Part shown: piece after piece, positions 1 through 9,056 of the stretch
Numbering within the stretch: the stretch's first letter is position 1
Layout of the letters: each line of letters starts with the position of its first letter
Notes under the pieces: model-generated
Databases searched by the model: none
What the model was told of the DNA's origin: nothing
The model's input: only the letters and a program-made list of their open reading frames with translations
NCBI GenBank assembly: GCA_902406105.1
Contig: CABPCP010000008.1
Location: forward strand, 1-63,154
DNA: 63,154 nucleotides
Reading direction: 5' to 3'
Origin: an uncultured Mordavella sp.
GTDB taxonomy: Bacteria > Bacillota > Clostridia > Lachnospirales > Lachnospiraceae
Translations under genes and position numbers: made by a program

Positions 1-269
1 AGAGAGCGGAGGTAGTGCAGATGGTACTGGAAACCTTTGATCAGGAAAAATATGAAAAAGCAATGAAGCAGGAAGGCTACGAGGACGGCTACCAGGCCGG
101 AGAGGCTCATGGCTACCAGGCTGGAGAGGCGGACGGCTTGAAACGCCTTATTCATATCTTGCAGGATCTGCGGCTGTCAAAAGACGAAATCCTGGAGAAG
201 ATCCAGGAAAGTTATGCTCTTACTTACGAAGACGCCAAAGCCTGCCTGGAAAACTATTGGGATATGTAA
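1..269 (+). CDS. C-terminal end of a PD-(D/E)XK nuclease/transposase (Rpn-like) family protein, 5' truncated by window
   Basis: The reading frame is open to the left edge of the window, so only the C-terminal part is seen (an internal GTG lies at 15). The visible 84 residues are charged and helical, with a tandem repeat of the type GYQAGEA followed by a short helical tail. This resembles the C-terminal tail of Rpn/PD-(D/E)XK family transposase-like nucleases, which carry similar low-complexity YE-DG-YQAG stretches; the catalytic core would lie outside the window. The gene ends at a strong hairpin shared with the convergent ABC permease gene. The family call rests on the tail alone and is moderate. 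Confidence 0.5.
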   Translation, partial: RAEVVQMVLETFDQEKYEKAMKQEGYEDGYQAGEAHGYQAGEADGLKRLIHILQDLRLSKDEILEKIQESYALTYEDAKACLENYWDM

Positions 270-282
270 TTTTGTCCACTAA

Positions 283-331
283 AAAGCCCGTATCTTAAGG
301 AGTTCAGCACTCCTTTTAAGATACAGGCTTT
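283..331. terminator. bidirectional intrinsic terminator between convergent genes
   Basis: Inverted repeat with arms AAAGCC + GTATCTTAA (283-298) and TTAAGATAC + GGCTTT (316-331). An A-run precedes it and a T-run follows, so it can terminate both the plus-strand gene ending at 269 and the minus-strand gene ending at 348. Confidence 0.85.
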
Positions 332-347
332 TGTTTTCTTACTCGTT

Positions 348-2894
348 CTAATCTACTGCCCGCAGACGTTCCACAATACTTTGTTTTTCCAGATTTCGGA
401 AACACAGATAGGGAATCAGCACCGCAAACAGGATCAGCACCGGTGTACACACGATGAGCGGCAGCAAGGTGAACTGGAAGGTGGTGTATCCGCCTGCAGT
501 GAGCGCCCGTACGATCACCCCTACAGTGACTGCGCCCAGGATATAGGAAATGACCAGCGTCAGTCCCGCGTAGTACAATCCTTCGAATATCAGCATCTGG
601 CGAAGCTGCCGTTTCGTCATTCCAATACTCTGGATCATAGCAAATTCCCGTTTTCTAGAAATAATAGCCGTCACCATACTGTTGACAAAATTCAGGATTC
701 CTACCAAAGCAATGATCAGGCTGATGGCGTATCCCATTACCGCGGAAGACCGTGTCTGGTCCTCATACTGCTGGATCAGACTCTGACGGGAAGTGATATT
801 CATCGCCGGCGCTTCCTTCGCCTGATATTCTTCCAGAAGGGTCTGTGCTTCTTCCTGCGCTTTTTCCTCCACATTAAAGTAATACTTTCTCGGCGTCCCC
901 TCCGGCCAGATTTCCCGGAAGGTATCTGCCGGAAGGATCAATGGGATGTCAAAATTAGGAGCCGCGCCTTCCACCATAGGCTGCAGGGGTGAAAGAACTG
1001 CCATCACCGTAAAGGTCCGTCCCTCTACCTCCACCTTTTCTCCCACATCGTACATAGGAATGTCGGTTCCCGGATCCACCGCCGGACCGATGGCAAGTAC
1101 GTATTCTCCTGTGGCAAACGCTTCCGCATCGTAGGTTCCATTTAACAGGAACTGCTCGCTGGCCGCCGCTTCCAGGATCACTCCGTCCGCTCCATAGACG
1201 GTAAATGGCACCGCTTCTCCCGCCAGCGCCTTATCATAGGTCTCTTTCCACTGTGGGAACGTAGGATCAAAGGACGCAAACTCATCCAGTACATCCTGGG
1301 TATAATAATTCTCAAAATTTTCTTTGGCATTTTCAGTTAAAACACCCATTGTCTCACGGGAATAAAGGGTTCCGTCTTCTTCCAGGCCGGAAAGTCCCTG
1401 GATCTCGCCCAACAGCTCATTGCTGATGGTCTGGCTGTCTGGCTGATAGCCTTCCACAGCCTCATTCGTGGCATCATCGATCTGGAAGTCTGCCACCGCA
1501 TAATCCATCAGATATTTCTCCATATCAAAACTTGCGTTTCTTGCATAGAAGAAGCTCATCAGTACCATTCCCAGTGTAAGAGAGGCAATGACCAGAAACG
1601 TCCGCTTCTTGCTGCGCCACAGATTCGCCCAGGCCATACCGGGGATCTTCGCCCCATTCTTCGATTTCTTATAAACTTTTTTGATCTTTGTATCCGCATC
1701 GGTATAGCGCAGAGCTTCCACCGGAGATACTTTTCCAGCAAGCCTGGCCGGAAGCAGGCAGGAGATCAGCACCGTCGCATAGGTAAATACCGCAGAACCT
1801 ATGAAAATCACCGGGTCTGCCGCCACCGCTGCCTGCCCTTCCAAAGAGGAAAGCAGGATCGGAACCAGAACCATTCCCAACAGGTATCCCAGCAGAAGAC
1901 CTGCCAGGATCCCAGGCAGGCAAAGCCTGTTGGCCTGTCCGTAGATGATCTTCCTGAGCTGCTTTTTCGTCATTCCCAAGGTTTTTAACCGTCCGTAAAA
2001 TTGAATATCTGATGCCACAGAGATCTGGAACACATTGTAAATGATCAGATATCCCGCCAGAAATACCAGCACCATCCCTACATACATTGGAAAATTCTCC
2101 GCCAGGATCTGCTGGCGCATTTCACTGGAATAGGTCAGATTAGGGCTGAACTCCACATCCGTGATTCCGCAGTCCTCCAGTACTTTGGCTGTCTTCTCCT
2201 CAATATCTCTGGAATTATCAAAAGAAATCCCCATCATCCGCTGTCCTAAGACCTGTCCCTCGTCCGGCGCTTCTCTCCCGCCGCAGGCATCCAGGGCAAA
2301 GGATTCACTGACCCAAGCCATGCTGGCGTAGGAAGACAGGTTCCCTTCCCACCAGCCGCAGAGGGTGAAGGTACTCCTGGTCACGGTATCACTGGTCACA
2401 TCGGGTCTCCACTCGATGGTCACCTCTTCGCCCAGCTTGGCGGGAACTCCCAGTCTTTCAAGAGTCAGCGTATCCAGGGCGATCTCATTTTTCTCCGTTG
2501 GCATTCTCCCTTCCTCTGGCCAGGCATAATCGTTTTTGGCATACTGATCATTGGCGCAGCGGATCTCTACCTGCCGCCCGGAGAGGGCCTCATTTTCCGC
2601 GATCCCAAGTACAATGGATTTCCCGTAGCTTACTACATCTGGATGGGATGCAATCTTTTCAATCTCCTCATCGGTGATAGACTTGGTGGAAGCATGGGCC
2701 GTAGTACCTGATTGGCGCAGATACATTTCCGTCAGATTCTTTCCCATACTCTGGGCCAGTGTGAAAAGCGCGGTAAACATGGCTGCTGTCATCAAAATAG
2801 CCAGCACCGCTACCAGGTTGCGTCCCTTTTTCTGCCGAAAACTTCTTTTCGTCAGGGTCCGCAGCATCTTTTTTTGTTCTTTTTTCTCTCTCAT
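348..2894 (-). CDS. FtsX-like ABC transporter permease (MacB/antimicrobial-peptide type)
   Basis: An 848-residue membrane protein with the duplicated FtsX layout. There is an N-terminal membrane helix (about 29-50), a large extracytoplasmic domain, then three helices near 273-300, 325-350 and 366-385 forming the first FtsX domain. A further helix near 433-452, a second extracytoplasmic domain and three C-terminal helices form the second FtsX domain. Such permeases pair with a LolD/MacB-like ATPase and act in peptide-antibiotic resistance, lipoprotein handling or envelope signalling; the substrate cannot be read from the sequence. The start overlaps the ATPase stop by ATGA (2891-2894), so the two are translationally coupled. 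Confidence 0.9.
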   Translation of the reverse strand: MREKKEQKKMLRTLTKRSFRQKKGRNLVAVLAILMTAAMFTALFTLAQSMGKNLTEMYLRQSGTTAHASTKSITDEEIEKIASHPDVVSYGKSIVLGIAENEALSGRQVEIRCANDQYAKNDYAWPEEGRMPTEKNEIALDTLTLERLGVPAKLGEEVTIEWRPDVTSDTVTRSTFTLCGWWEGNLSSYASMAWVSESFALDACGGREAPDEGQVLGQRMMGISFDNSRDIEEKTAKVLEDCGITDVEFSPNLTYSSEMRQQILAENFPMYVGMVLVFLAGYLIIYNVFQISVASDIQFYGRLKTLGMTKKQLRKIIYGQANRLCLPGILAGLLLGYLLGMVLVPILLSSLEGQAAVAADPVIFIGSAVFTYATVLISCLLPARLAGKVSPVEALRYTDADTKIKKVYKKSKNGAKIPGMAWANLWRSKKRTFLVIASLTLGMVLMSFFYARNASFDMEKYLMDYAVADFQIDDATNEAVEGYQPDSQTISNELLGEIQGLSGLEEDGTLYSRETMGVLTENAKENFENYYTQDVLDEFASFDPTFPQWKETYDKALAGEAVPFTVYGADGVILEAAASEQFLLNGTYDAEAFATGEYVLAIGPAVDPGTDIPMYDVGEKVEVEGRTFTVMAVLSPLQPMVEGAAPNFDIPLILPADTFREIWPEGTPRKYYFNVEEKAQEEAQTLLEEYQAKEAPAMNITSRQSLIQQYEDQTRSSAVMGYAISLIIALVGILNFVNSMVTAIISRKREFAMIQSIGMTKRQLRQMLIFEGLYYAGLTLVISYILGAVTVGVIVRALTAGGYTTFQFTLLPLIVCTPVLILFAVLIPYLCFRNLEKQSIVERLRAVD

Positions 2895-3574
2895 GCCAGC
2901 GCCGCCTCCGCTTCTGCGATCTTTCCGTCTTCGATGCGGATGCGGCGGTCCGCCCTGGCCGCGATCTCCGGATTATGGGTGATCATAACGATGGTCTGGT
3001 CAAACTTCTTTCCCGTAACCTTCAGAAGCTCGATCACTTCGTCGCTGGTCTTGCTGTCCAGATTGCCGGTAGGCTCGTCCGCCAAAATGATCGCCGGTTT
3101 GCTGGCAAGGGCGCGGGCAATGGCCACTCTCTGCTGCTGCCCTCCGGAGAGCTGGTTTGGCATACTGTATAGTTTCTTCTCCAGTCCCAGCAGGGTAACT
3201 ACTTCCTGGATAAACGCCGTGTCCGGTTTCTTTCCATCTAACTGGATCGGCATCACAATATTTTCATAGACATTCAGGACCGGCACCAGATTATAATTCT
3301 GGAAGATGAATCCAATCCTGCGGCGCCGGAACACCGTCAGATCCTCGTCTTTTAATTTCCCAAGTTCATACTTTCCTACCCGGACGGATCCGCTGGTGGG
3401 ACGGTCCAGGCCTCCAAGCATATTTAAAAGGGTGGATTTGCCGCTTCCTGAGGTTCCGACGATCGCCGCAAATTCTCCCTTTTCCACGGAAATGCTCACA
3501 TCGTCCAGCGCCCGGACAATATTGGGTTCACTTCCGTACTGTTTCGTCAAATGATCTGCGCTTAAAATACTCAT
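2891..3574 (-). CDS. ABC transporter ATP-binding protein (LolD/MacB family)
   Basis: A 227-residue soluble ATPase. It has Walker A GTSGSGKST (about 40-48), signature LSGGQQQRVAIARAL (about 142), Walker B ILADEPTGNLDS and a switch histidine in MITHN. The PTGNLDS wording is typical of the MacB/LolD group, matching the FtsX permease directly downstream with a 4-nt overlap. A good ribosome binding site (AAGGAGAAAAGAC then ATG) sets the start. No histidine kinase of the BceS type is adjacent, so a bacitracin-type sensing role is not supported by context. Confidence 0.92.
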   Translation of the reverse strand: MSILSADHLTKQYGSEPNIVRALDDVSISVEKGEFAAIVGTSGSGKSTLLNMLGGLDRPTSGSVRVGKYELGKLKDEDLTVFRRRRIGFIFQNYNLVPVLNVYENIVMPIQLDGKKPDTAFIQEVVTLLGLEKKLYSMPNQLSGGQQQRVAIARALASKPAIILADEPTGNLDSKTSDEVIELLKVTGKKFDQTIVMITHNPEIAARADRRIRIEDGKIAEAEAALA

Positions 3575-3606
3575 GTCTTTTCTCCTTCCTTTTCGAAACT
3601 CTCTCC

Positions 3607-3634
3607 ATTATAGAAAAGACATGAAACCTTGCAA
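3607..3634 (-). promoter_or_regulatory. predicted sigma-A promoter of the ABC transporter operon
   Basis: On the minus strand TTGCAA (3634-3629) lies 16 nt before TATAAT (3612-3607), about 33 nt upstream of the ATPase start. Spacing and -10 match are close to consensus. Confidence 0.65.
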
Positions 3635-3707
3635 TATCTAACGCGTAAATTAAGATGGCAGAGGAAAAAACTAATACACGTCTTTCCTCTGCCATCGCTA
3701 TGAATCA

Positions 3708-4334
3708 TTAAAAGGATTTTAACAGTTTAAAAACGAAGGATCTTGTAAGCTCATAAATCGTATACCTGGCATAATTGACCTGCGCGGCTTCCATCGCTTC
3801 CCGCTGTTTTTTGGTCGGCACCGAGTAAGGATAGACGCCGAACAAGAATGGGAAAAAAGCATAAAGAAATTCCTGGATATCCTCTGCCGCCATAGCAGGA
3901 AAGAACTTTTCCAGACAACAGGCGACCGCCTCCATCGCCCCCGCGTATACCTTCTTAAACGCCACCAGGTTCTCCATGCGGCTGTTTCCTTCCATATCAT
4001 AGAGATTCATAGATACCAGCTTCAGCATACATTCCCGCGGCTCTAATGTATGGGCGAGTTCCGAGGCAAATCTTTCAAGAGATAAGGTATCGTCCCCCTC
4101 CAAGAGGGTTTTCAGATCCAAAGTCCAGGCTTCGTACTCCCGCTGGAGAAGAGCCAGAAAGATTTCTTCTTTCGTCTGGAAATAATTGTAGATCGAAGTC
4201 CGGGTAAAAGAGGTCTTAGCCCCGATATCCCGGATCGTAATATCTTTAAATCCCATCGTCTCATAGAGAGAAGCGCAGGCATTGATGATTTCTTCTTTTC
4301 TCGCATTCGTCAATTCTTCCGAACCCTTTGGCAT
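3708..4334 (-). CDS. TetR/AcrR family transcriptional regulator
   Basis: A 208-residue protein with a TetR-type N-terminal helix-turn-helix (about 12-60; TIRDIGAKTSFTRTSIYNYF is the recognition region) and an all-helical ligand-binding domain behind it. It lies 21 nt downstream of the flavodoxin gene and is the last gene of the run alcohol dehydrogenase, flavodoxin, regulator. It is the natural candidate for binding the two TGACA-N3-TGTCA palindromes in the promoter at 6037-6086, giving a self-regulated redox operon. The effector is unknown; aldehydes or electrophiles would fit the neighbours but this is inference. Confidence 0.88.
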   Translation of the reverse strand: MPKGSEELTNARKEEIINACASLYETMGFKDITIRDIGAKTSFTRTSIYNYFQTKEEIFLALLQREYEAWTLDLKTLLEGDDTLSLERFASELAHTLEPRECMLKLVSMNLYDMEGNSRMENLVAFKKVYAGAMEAVACCLEKFFPAMAAEDIQEFLYAFFPFLFGVYPYSVPTKKQREAMEAAQVNYARYTIYELTRSFVFKLLKSF

Positions 4335-4355
4335 AACTGTTCCATCCTTTCCCTT

Positions 4356-4820
4356 TTATACAATTCCTTTCACCCATTTTACCGCTTCAGACCCATGCAG
4401 AAGCTTCCCTTTCTTCCAGACTCCCTGCGGGCAGTGGGACTGCAGGCTTTGTTCTGCTTTCCCGATGCCGCTTCCGCCAGAGGTAGCAAAAGGAATCATT
4501 GTCTTGCCGGAGAAATCATAACTCTCCAGGAAGGTGTCTACGATCCTCGGCTCTACATACCACCATACTGGGAAGCCTACCAGAACCGTATCATACTGGC
4601 TCATATCTTCCACCTTCCCCGCGATCGCCGGACGGCAGGACGGATCATTCATCTCCAGAGTACTGCGGCTCTTTTTGTCCATCCAGTTCAGATCCGCGGC
4701 AGTATAGGGCGTTTCCGGACAGATCTCATAGAGATCCGCGCCTACCGCTTCCGCCATTTCTTTTGCTGCTCTTGCGGTCACTCCGCTGGCCGAAAAATAT
4801 GCGATCAATACTTTACTCAT
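4356..4820 (-). CDS. flavodoxin
   Basis: A 154-residue protein with a flavodoxin fold: N-terminal phosphate-binding loop YFSASGVT (about 7-14), the WWYVEP flavin loop near residue 85, and an ATSGGSGIG segment. Family members carry FMN and act as small electron carriers or NADPH-dependent reductase partners. The start at 4820 is chosen because a ribosome binding site (GGAGAG) precedes it; a longer frame to 4841 would overlap the stop of the alcohol dehydrogenase gene. It sits between an iron alcohol dehydrogenase and a TetR regulator, suggesting a shared stress or aldehyde-reduction role. Confidence 0.88.
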   Translation of the reverse strand: MSKVLIAYFSASGVTARAAKEMAEAVGADLYEICPETPYTAADLNWMDKKSRSTLEMNDPSCRPAIAGKVEDMSQYDTVLVGFPVWWYVEPRIVDTFLESYDFSGKTMIPFATSGGSGIGKAEQSLQSHCPQGVWKKGKLLHGSEAVKWVKGIV

Positions 4821-4824
4821 CTTA

Positions 4825-6006
4825 CTAGCTCTCCTTTCCAAAACTTTCCTTTATGATCTCCACGATTTCATCTCGTTCCAGAACTTTATAGCCGCCAGGC
4901 ATGACAAGCGTTCCATCCGCAATACCTTCCACCATATTTTTGTCAGCTCCAAGCTGGGCCAGATCCATCACAAGCCCCAACTCCTTCATCCAGCTTTCCA
5001 TGGCGTCCAGTCCTTCCCGCGCCACCTGCTCGTCTGTCTTTCCCGATGCATCCACATCCCATACATTAACGGCAAACCGTTTAAACTTCTGCAATCCGTA
5101 TGGCAGGATATGACGGTAATAAGGCAGAGAAACCGCGGCCAGCGTCATCCCATGGGTAGCGTCTGTATAAGCGCCTGCCGACTGTCCCAGCATATGGACC
5201 ATCCAGTCTGTAGACTTTCCGCGGGAAACCAGAGTATTAAGTGCCCATGTCGCAGTCCACATCAGATTGCTGCGGGCCTCATAATCCTGCGGATCCCTGT
5301 TGGCGATACGACTGGAATGAAGAACAGAACGCATCAGGCCCTCGCTGATATAATCACTGGTATTATCATCCTCTCCGGAGAAATACTGTTCACAGATATG
5401 ATTAAAGATATCGTAGATTCCCGCCACCATCTGATAATGCGGCAGAGTCAACGTATACTTGGGGTTTAGGATCGCAAATCTGGGCATGATCTTTTCATCC
5501 GCAAACACATGGCCGATCTTCTGTTTTGTCTCGTGATTTGTGATCACCGCCCCCGCGTTCATCTCAGAACCAGTCCCTACCATGGTCAGTACGCAGCCTA
5601 CTGGAAGGGTCTCACATTCCGGCTCTTCAAAACGGATGTAATATTTCTTCCATGGATCCTCCTTACAGTTTACTGATACAGAGACCGCCTTAGCATAGTC
5701 GCAGACAGAACCTCCTCCTACTGCCAAAAGGAAGTCCGCATGATGTTTCCTTGCGATCTCCATGCCTTCATAGAGCTTCTCTACCGTAGGATTCGGCATT
5801 ACGCCAGAGATTTCCGCCACATTTTTATCTTGCTCTTCCAGGATCTTCACTACTTCGTCATAAATGCCGTTTTTCTTGATCGAACCGCCTCCATAGATCA
5901 GCACCACATTTTTCCCGTATTTCGGAAGCTCTGTATTGAGCGCGTTTAAAGATTCATCTCCAAAATACAATTTCGTGGGATTACAGTATGAAAAATTTCC
6001 TAACAT
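4825..6006 (-). CDS. iron-containing alcohol dehydrogenase (YqhD/butanol dehydrogenase-like)
   Basis: About 393 residues, the usual size of group III metal alcohol dehydrogenases. It contains the NAD(P)-binding [10 protein letters not shown] (about 40) and [12 protein letters not shown] segments, the [15 protein letters not shown] motif, and C-terminal metal-binding histidines in VHMLGQ and DATHGM. The YqhD/BdhA subgroup reduces aldehydes with NADPH. The start at 6006 is preferred over an in-frame ATG at 6078 because GGAGGAG lies just upstream and the family normally begins with a short M-x-NF segment. First gene of the operon with flavodoxin and TetR. Confidence 0.93.
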   Translation of the reverse strand: MLGNFSYCNPTKLYFGDESLNALNTELPKYGKNVVLIYGGGSIKKNGIYDEVVKILEEQDKNVAEISGVMPNPTVEKLYEGMEIARKHHADFLLAVGGGSVCDYAKAVSVSVNCKEDPWKKYYIRFEEPECETLPVGCVLTMVGTGSEMNAGAVITNHETKQKIGHVFADEKIMPRFAILNPKYTLTLPHYQMVAGIYDIFNHICEQYFSGEDDNTSDYISEGLMRSVLHSSRIANRDPQDYEARSNLMWTATWALNTLVSRGKSTDWMVHMLGQSAGAYTDATHGMTLAAVSLPYYRHILPYGLQKFKRFAVNVWDVDASGKTDEQVAREGLDAMESWMKELGLVMDLAQLGADKNMVEGIADGTLVMPGGYKVLERDEIVEIIKESFGKES

Positions 6007-6036
6007 TTTGCAACTCCTCCTTTTTGGATTCAATTC

Positions 6037-6086
6037 TGACATCGTGTCAACACCTTTAAAATACCACAATCCTGACACTGTGTCAA
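6037..6086 (-). promoter_or_regulatory. promoter with two TGACAC-type palindromic operators
   Basis: On the minus strand TTGACA (6086-6081) is followed after 17 nt by TATTTT (6063-6058), a good sigma-A promoter. TGACACTGTGTCA (6073-6085) is a perfect odd palindrome overlapping the -35 box, and TGACATCGTGTCA (6037-6049), with one mismatch, lies 36 nt downstream past the -10. This is a typical paired operator arrangement, most simply for the TetR regulator encoded at the end of this operon. Confidence 0.7.
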
Positions 6087-6087
6087 T

Positions 6088-7380
6088 CTATTTTTTATCT
6101 TCCACCGGAATTGTCACTTTCAATACAAAAATATCGTTCTCAGCCTTTGTCACACACTCCCCACCATATTTTTCCACGGCTGTCCTGATATTGATAAGCC
6201 CCAGTCCGTGCAAAAAGCGATCCTTTTTCGTTGTTTTCCCATCGTACAGCTGATCCATCCTCCGGCTGTTCTCTATCGTGATCACCAGCATATCCCTCAG
6301 CCGCCCTGCCTTCATCGTAATAAACCGCATATCTTCCGGCAGGCGCTCGCAAGCTTCCATAGCATTATCCAATGCGTTTCCAAAGATTGTGCTTACATCC
6401 AGCGGATCGATAAACCCGCCGTCCCCAAACTGCAAAGAAGCCGTAAAATCTATCTTTTTCTCTCTTGCCGCGCGCATCTTATCCCGCAGGAGCATATCCA
6501 GATAATCATTTCCTGTATGCCGGTAATTCTCATAGCTTTCAATCTCCTTCTGAAGAGATTGGATCGACTGTTTTGCTTCCTCCGTTCCCTGTTTCCCCTG
6601 AAGGATGATCAAGTGGTTCTTCAGATCATGATAGATCCGCCGCACCCTCTCTTCCTCGTTGATCCGGTCTTTGTAGAAAGCCTGCCGCATTTCCAATTCC
6701 CTGGCTCTTGCTTCACTTTGCATCGCGCCGCAGATATAAGAAATCAGATAGATACTGCTGAAACTTGTAAAGATTGCCGCGATGCAAGGCGGATACACGC
6801 TGATCGGATGATTCGGCATAAAATACAGAATCGACAATACCGCTACAAAAGGCGCCAGCATCACAAGGTCGATCACCAGCCACATCCGGTCTGTTACATT
6901 TTCCTGGACCTTCTTAAGACAGTTTTTCAGCAGCCAATAGACTAAGATCCAGAATGTCAGACGGATAATATTAGATAAAAGATAGAAAATCGTACTGATC
7001 AAAAGCTGTTCCTGGGTAAAATCTGGTTCCTCAACAGATACGCCTATCAGTTGGAAAAACAGCCTTCCTCCCAAATCCTGCATAAGATAATTTACCGCGA
7101 CTACCGCCGGATAGAAGATCAGACAGGCCGCCAGCTTTTCCTTCAGACTGCCCTGATGAAAGATCACAAGACACAGGAGGAATCCGCATAAAGAATATGC
7201 CAGAGCCGGAAAGTCATCCGAATAAACGATCACATTAAAAAAGATCCCTTCCAGCACAAACGCGGCTATCTGAAGGATCTTATTTCTTCTAAGCGGCCGG
7301 AATCTGGCCAATGTAAAAAAGGCGGCAAATACATACGCCCACTGCGCCAGAAAGGTAAGCCGGTCTAAAAAGAAAATCAT
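6088..7380 (-). CDS. sensor histidine kinase, AgrC-like GHKL family
   Basis: About 430 residues. The N-terminal half has roughly six membrane helices; the C-terminal half has a dimerisation helix with the H-box IYHDLKNHLI, an N-box NALDNAMEAC and a G-box GLGLINI typical of HATPase_c_5 (AgrC/CitA-like) kinases. Start 7380 is chosen because it gives an ATGA overlap with the response regulator stop; a longer frame would run far into that gene. Family members sense peptides or small molecules at the membrane. No AgrB/AgrD-like peptide genes are visible here, so the signal is unknown. Confidence 0.88.
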   Translation of the reverse strand: MIFFLDRLTFLAQWAYVFAAFFTLARFRPLRRNKILQIAAFVLEGIFFNVIVYSDDFPALAYSLCGFLLCLVIFHQGSLKEKLAACLIFYPAVVAVNYLMQDLGGRLFFQLIGVSVEEPDFTQEQLLISTIFYLLSNIIRLTFWILVYWLLKNCLKKVQENVTDRMWLVIDLVMLAPFVAVLSILYFMPNHPISVYPPCIAAIFTSFSSIYLISYICGAMQSEARARELEMRQAFYKDRINEEERVRRIYHDLKNHLIILQGKQGTEEAKQSIQSLQKEIESYENYRHTGNDYLDMLLRDKMRAAREKKIDFTASLQFGDGGFIDPLDVSTIFGNALDNAMEACERLPEDMRFITMKAGRLRDMLVITIENSRRMDQLYDGKTTKKDRFLHGLGLINIRTAVEKYGGECVTKAENDIFVLKVTIPVEDKK

Positions 7381-8087
7381 AACCTTTCCCCCCAATAATC
7401 TGTCAGTCTCTCCATAAACACCTTCCTTCTGGGCTGGCTGATGGGAAGCTTCTCTCCGGTTGCCAATGTTAATTCCAGCCTCTTTACTCCTTGGATAAAA
7501 TAGAGATTCACCAGATAACTGGTATGGCATCGGGCGAATCCCTGGTCTCTCAGCTCTGCTTCCATCTCCTTCATGCTCCGGTAGCAGATAATATTCTCTT
7601 CCTCTGTGTGAAGCAAAAGGTTCCGGTTAAAGGTCTCAATATACCGCAGGCTTTTTAACCGCACCTTATATCTGCCCGTGTCATTAAATACCAGGATGGC
7701 CGGGTCGTCCATCTGCCGCAGCCGCTTCAAAAACCGATCCATCTCCGCTTTCAGGCGCACATATTTCAGCGGTTTGATAATATAATCCGCCGCTTGATAC
7801 TGATACCCCTCCAGACTATATTCCGTCATTGTAGTCAGAAAGATGATCCCTACCTTTTCGTCCAGCTTCCGGATTTTCTTGGCAGCCCGCAGACCATCTA
7901 CCCGCCGCATCTGGATATCCAAGAAGATCAGATCAATGGTAGGATCGTATCTTTCGATCAATTCCAGGCCGTCGTAATAGACAGTGATCTTAATCTCCCG
8001 GCTGGTCTGTGCCCCATACTGACGCAGAAGTTCTGACAGATACTTTACAAATTCTTTCTCATCGTCACAGATTGCTACGTGTATCAT
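7377..8087 (-). CDS. LytTR-type response regulator (AgrA-like)
   Basis: About 236 residues: a receiver domain (1-120) with acidic pocket CDDE and phospho-acceptor aspartate in LIFLDIQM, then a LytTR DNA-binding domain (about 135-236) with RYIETFNRN and RCHTSYLVNL segments. The start at 8087 is supported by AAGG nine nt upstream; a TTG at 8096 is also possible. It overlaps the kinase gene by 4 nt, so the pair is co-translated. The activase gene stops 15 nt upstream on the same strand, so both may lie in one transcript. Confidence 0.9.
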   Translation of the reverse strand: MIHVAICDDEKEFVKYLSELLRQYGAQTSREIKITVYYDGLELIERYDPTIDLIFLDIQMRRVDGLRAAKKIRKLDEKVGIIFLTTMTEYSLEGYQYQAADYIIKPLKYVRLKAEMDRFLKRLRQMDDPAILVFNDTGRYKVRLKSLRYIETFNRNLLLHTEEENIICYRSMKEMEAELRDQGFARCHTSYLVNLYFIQGVKRLELTLATGEKLPISQPRRKVFMERLTDYWGERL

Positions 8088-8102
8088 CTCTGTCAACCTT
8101 CT

Positions 8103-9056
8103 CTACTGCCGTACAGCTCCATTGTCGCACCGATTCCCCCAGGAGTCGATCAGCAGGCCGTCCCGATAGACGCAGATGATCTCACAGTGATTGGCGCATT
8201 TCCCGCAGATCACTTCTCTGGTCTTGAATTCCATCTCGGCAACATCAAAAGAAAAGGCTCCTTCCTCCTGCTCTTCCCTGGCCAGGACCGCGATTCCAAA
8301 AGCTCCCATAAGATGCCCTCTCTCATCCACCAGCACCGGCATCCCCAGTTCCTCCTGGAACATATGGACCACGCCGGCGTTTTTACTGACGCCTCCCTGG
8401 AATACAACAGGCGCGACGATCTTCTTTCCCTTCGCCACATTGTTCAGGTAATTTCCAGCCACCGCCTTGCAAAGGCCGGCGATAATCTCTTCTTTGGGAC
8501 ATCCCACCTGCAATTTGTGGACCAAGTCAGACTCCGCGAAAACCGTGCATCTTGCCGCGATTGGAGCCGCCTTCTTTGCCTTCAGCGCAATATCTCCAAA
8601 TTCTTCTACCTCTACCCCCAGACGATGTGCCTGGCTGGACAAAAAGGCCCCGGTTCCCGCGGCGCACAGAGTATTCATGGCATAATCTACCGCCACCCCG
8701 TTTTCAACGCAGATGATCTTAGAATCCTGGCCTCCGATCTCCAGGATCGTGCGCACGTCTGGATGCAAAGTGGTAGTCCCCACCGCATGGGCGGTAATCT
8801 CATTTTTCACCACCTGGGCGCCGATCATACTTCCCACCAGCTTTCTGGCGCTTCCTGTAGTCCCGGAGGCCGCGATCTGATAGGTTTCTTCATCAAACTG
8901 TTCCCGCAGAGCGTGAAGCACCTTTTTCGTAGCCTGGGTAGGATTCCCCTCGGTCCAAAGATAACACTCCGCCAGAAATCTGTTCTCTTCGTCTATAATA
9001 ACCCCTTTTGTCGAGATGGAACCGATGTCGATTCCCAGATACGCCTTTTTCTTCAT
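8103..9056 (-). CDS. acyl-CoA dehydratase activase (BadF/BadG/BcrA/BcrD ATPase family)
   Basis: A 317-residue ASKHA-fold ATPase. It has the phosphate-1 motif LGIDIGSISTKG, a GTTGSARKLVG segment, EIGGQDSKII and the conserved cysteine motifs NTLCAAGTGAF and ARCTVFAESD, which hold the [4Fe-4S] cluster between subunits in HgdC-type activases. The C-terminal tail has an extra cysteine cluster (ICGKCANHCEIIC). Family members use ATP to inject an electron into 2-hydroxyacyl-CoA dehydratases. Here the gene follows a DUF2229-like and an HGD-D-like gene with overlapping ends; in many Clostridia these three parts form one long polypeptide. Confidence 0.88.
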   Translation of the reverse strand: MKKKAYLGIDIGSISTKGVIIDEENRFLAECYLWTEGNPTQATKKVLHALREQFDEETYQIAASGTTGSARKLVGSMIGAQVVKNEITAHAVGTTTLHPDVRTILEIGGQDSKIICVENGVAVDYAMNTLCAAGTGAFLSSQAHRLGVEVEEFGDIALKAKKAAPIAARCTVFAESDLVHKLQVGCPKEEIIAGLCKAVAGNYLNNVAKGKKIVAPVVFQGGVSKNAGVVHMFQEELGMPVLVDERGHLMGAFGIAVLAREEQEEGAFSFDVAEMEFKTREVICGKCANHCEIICVYRDGLLIDSWGNRCDNGAVRQ

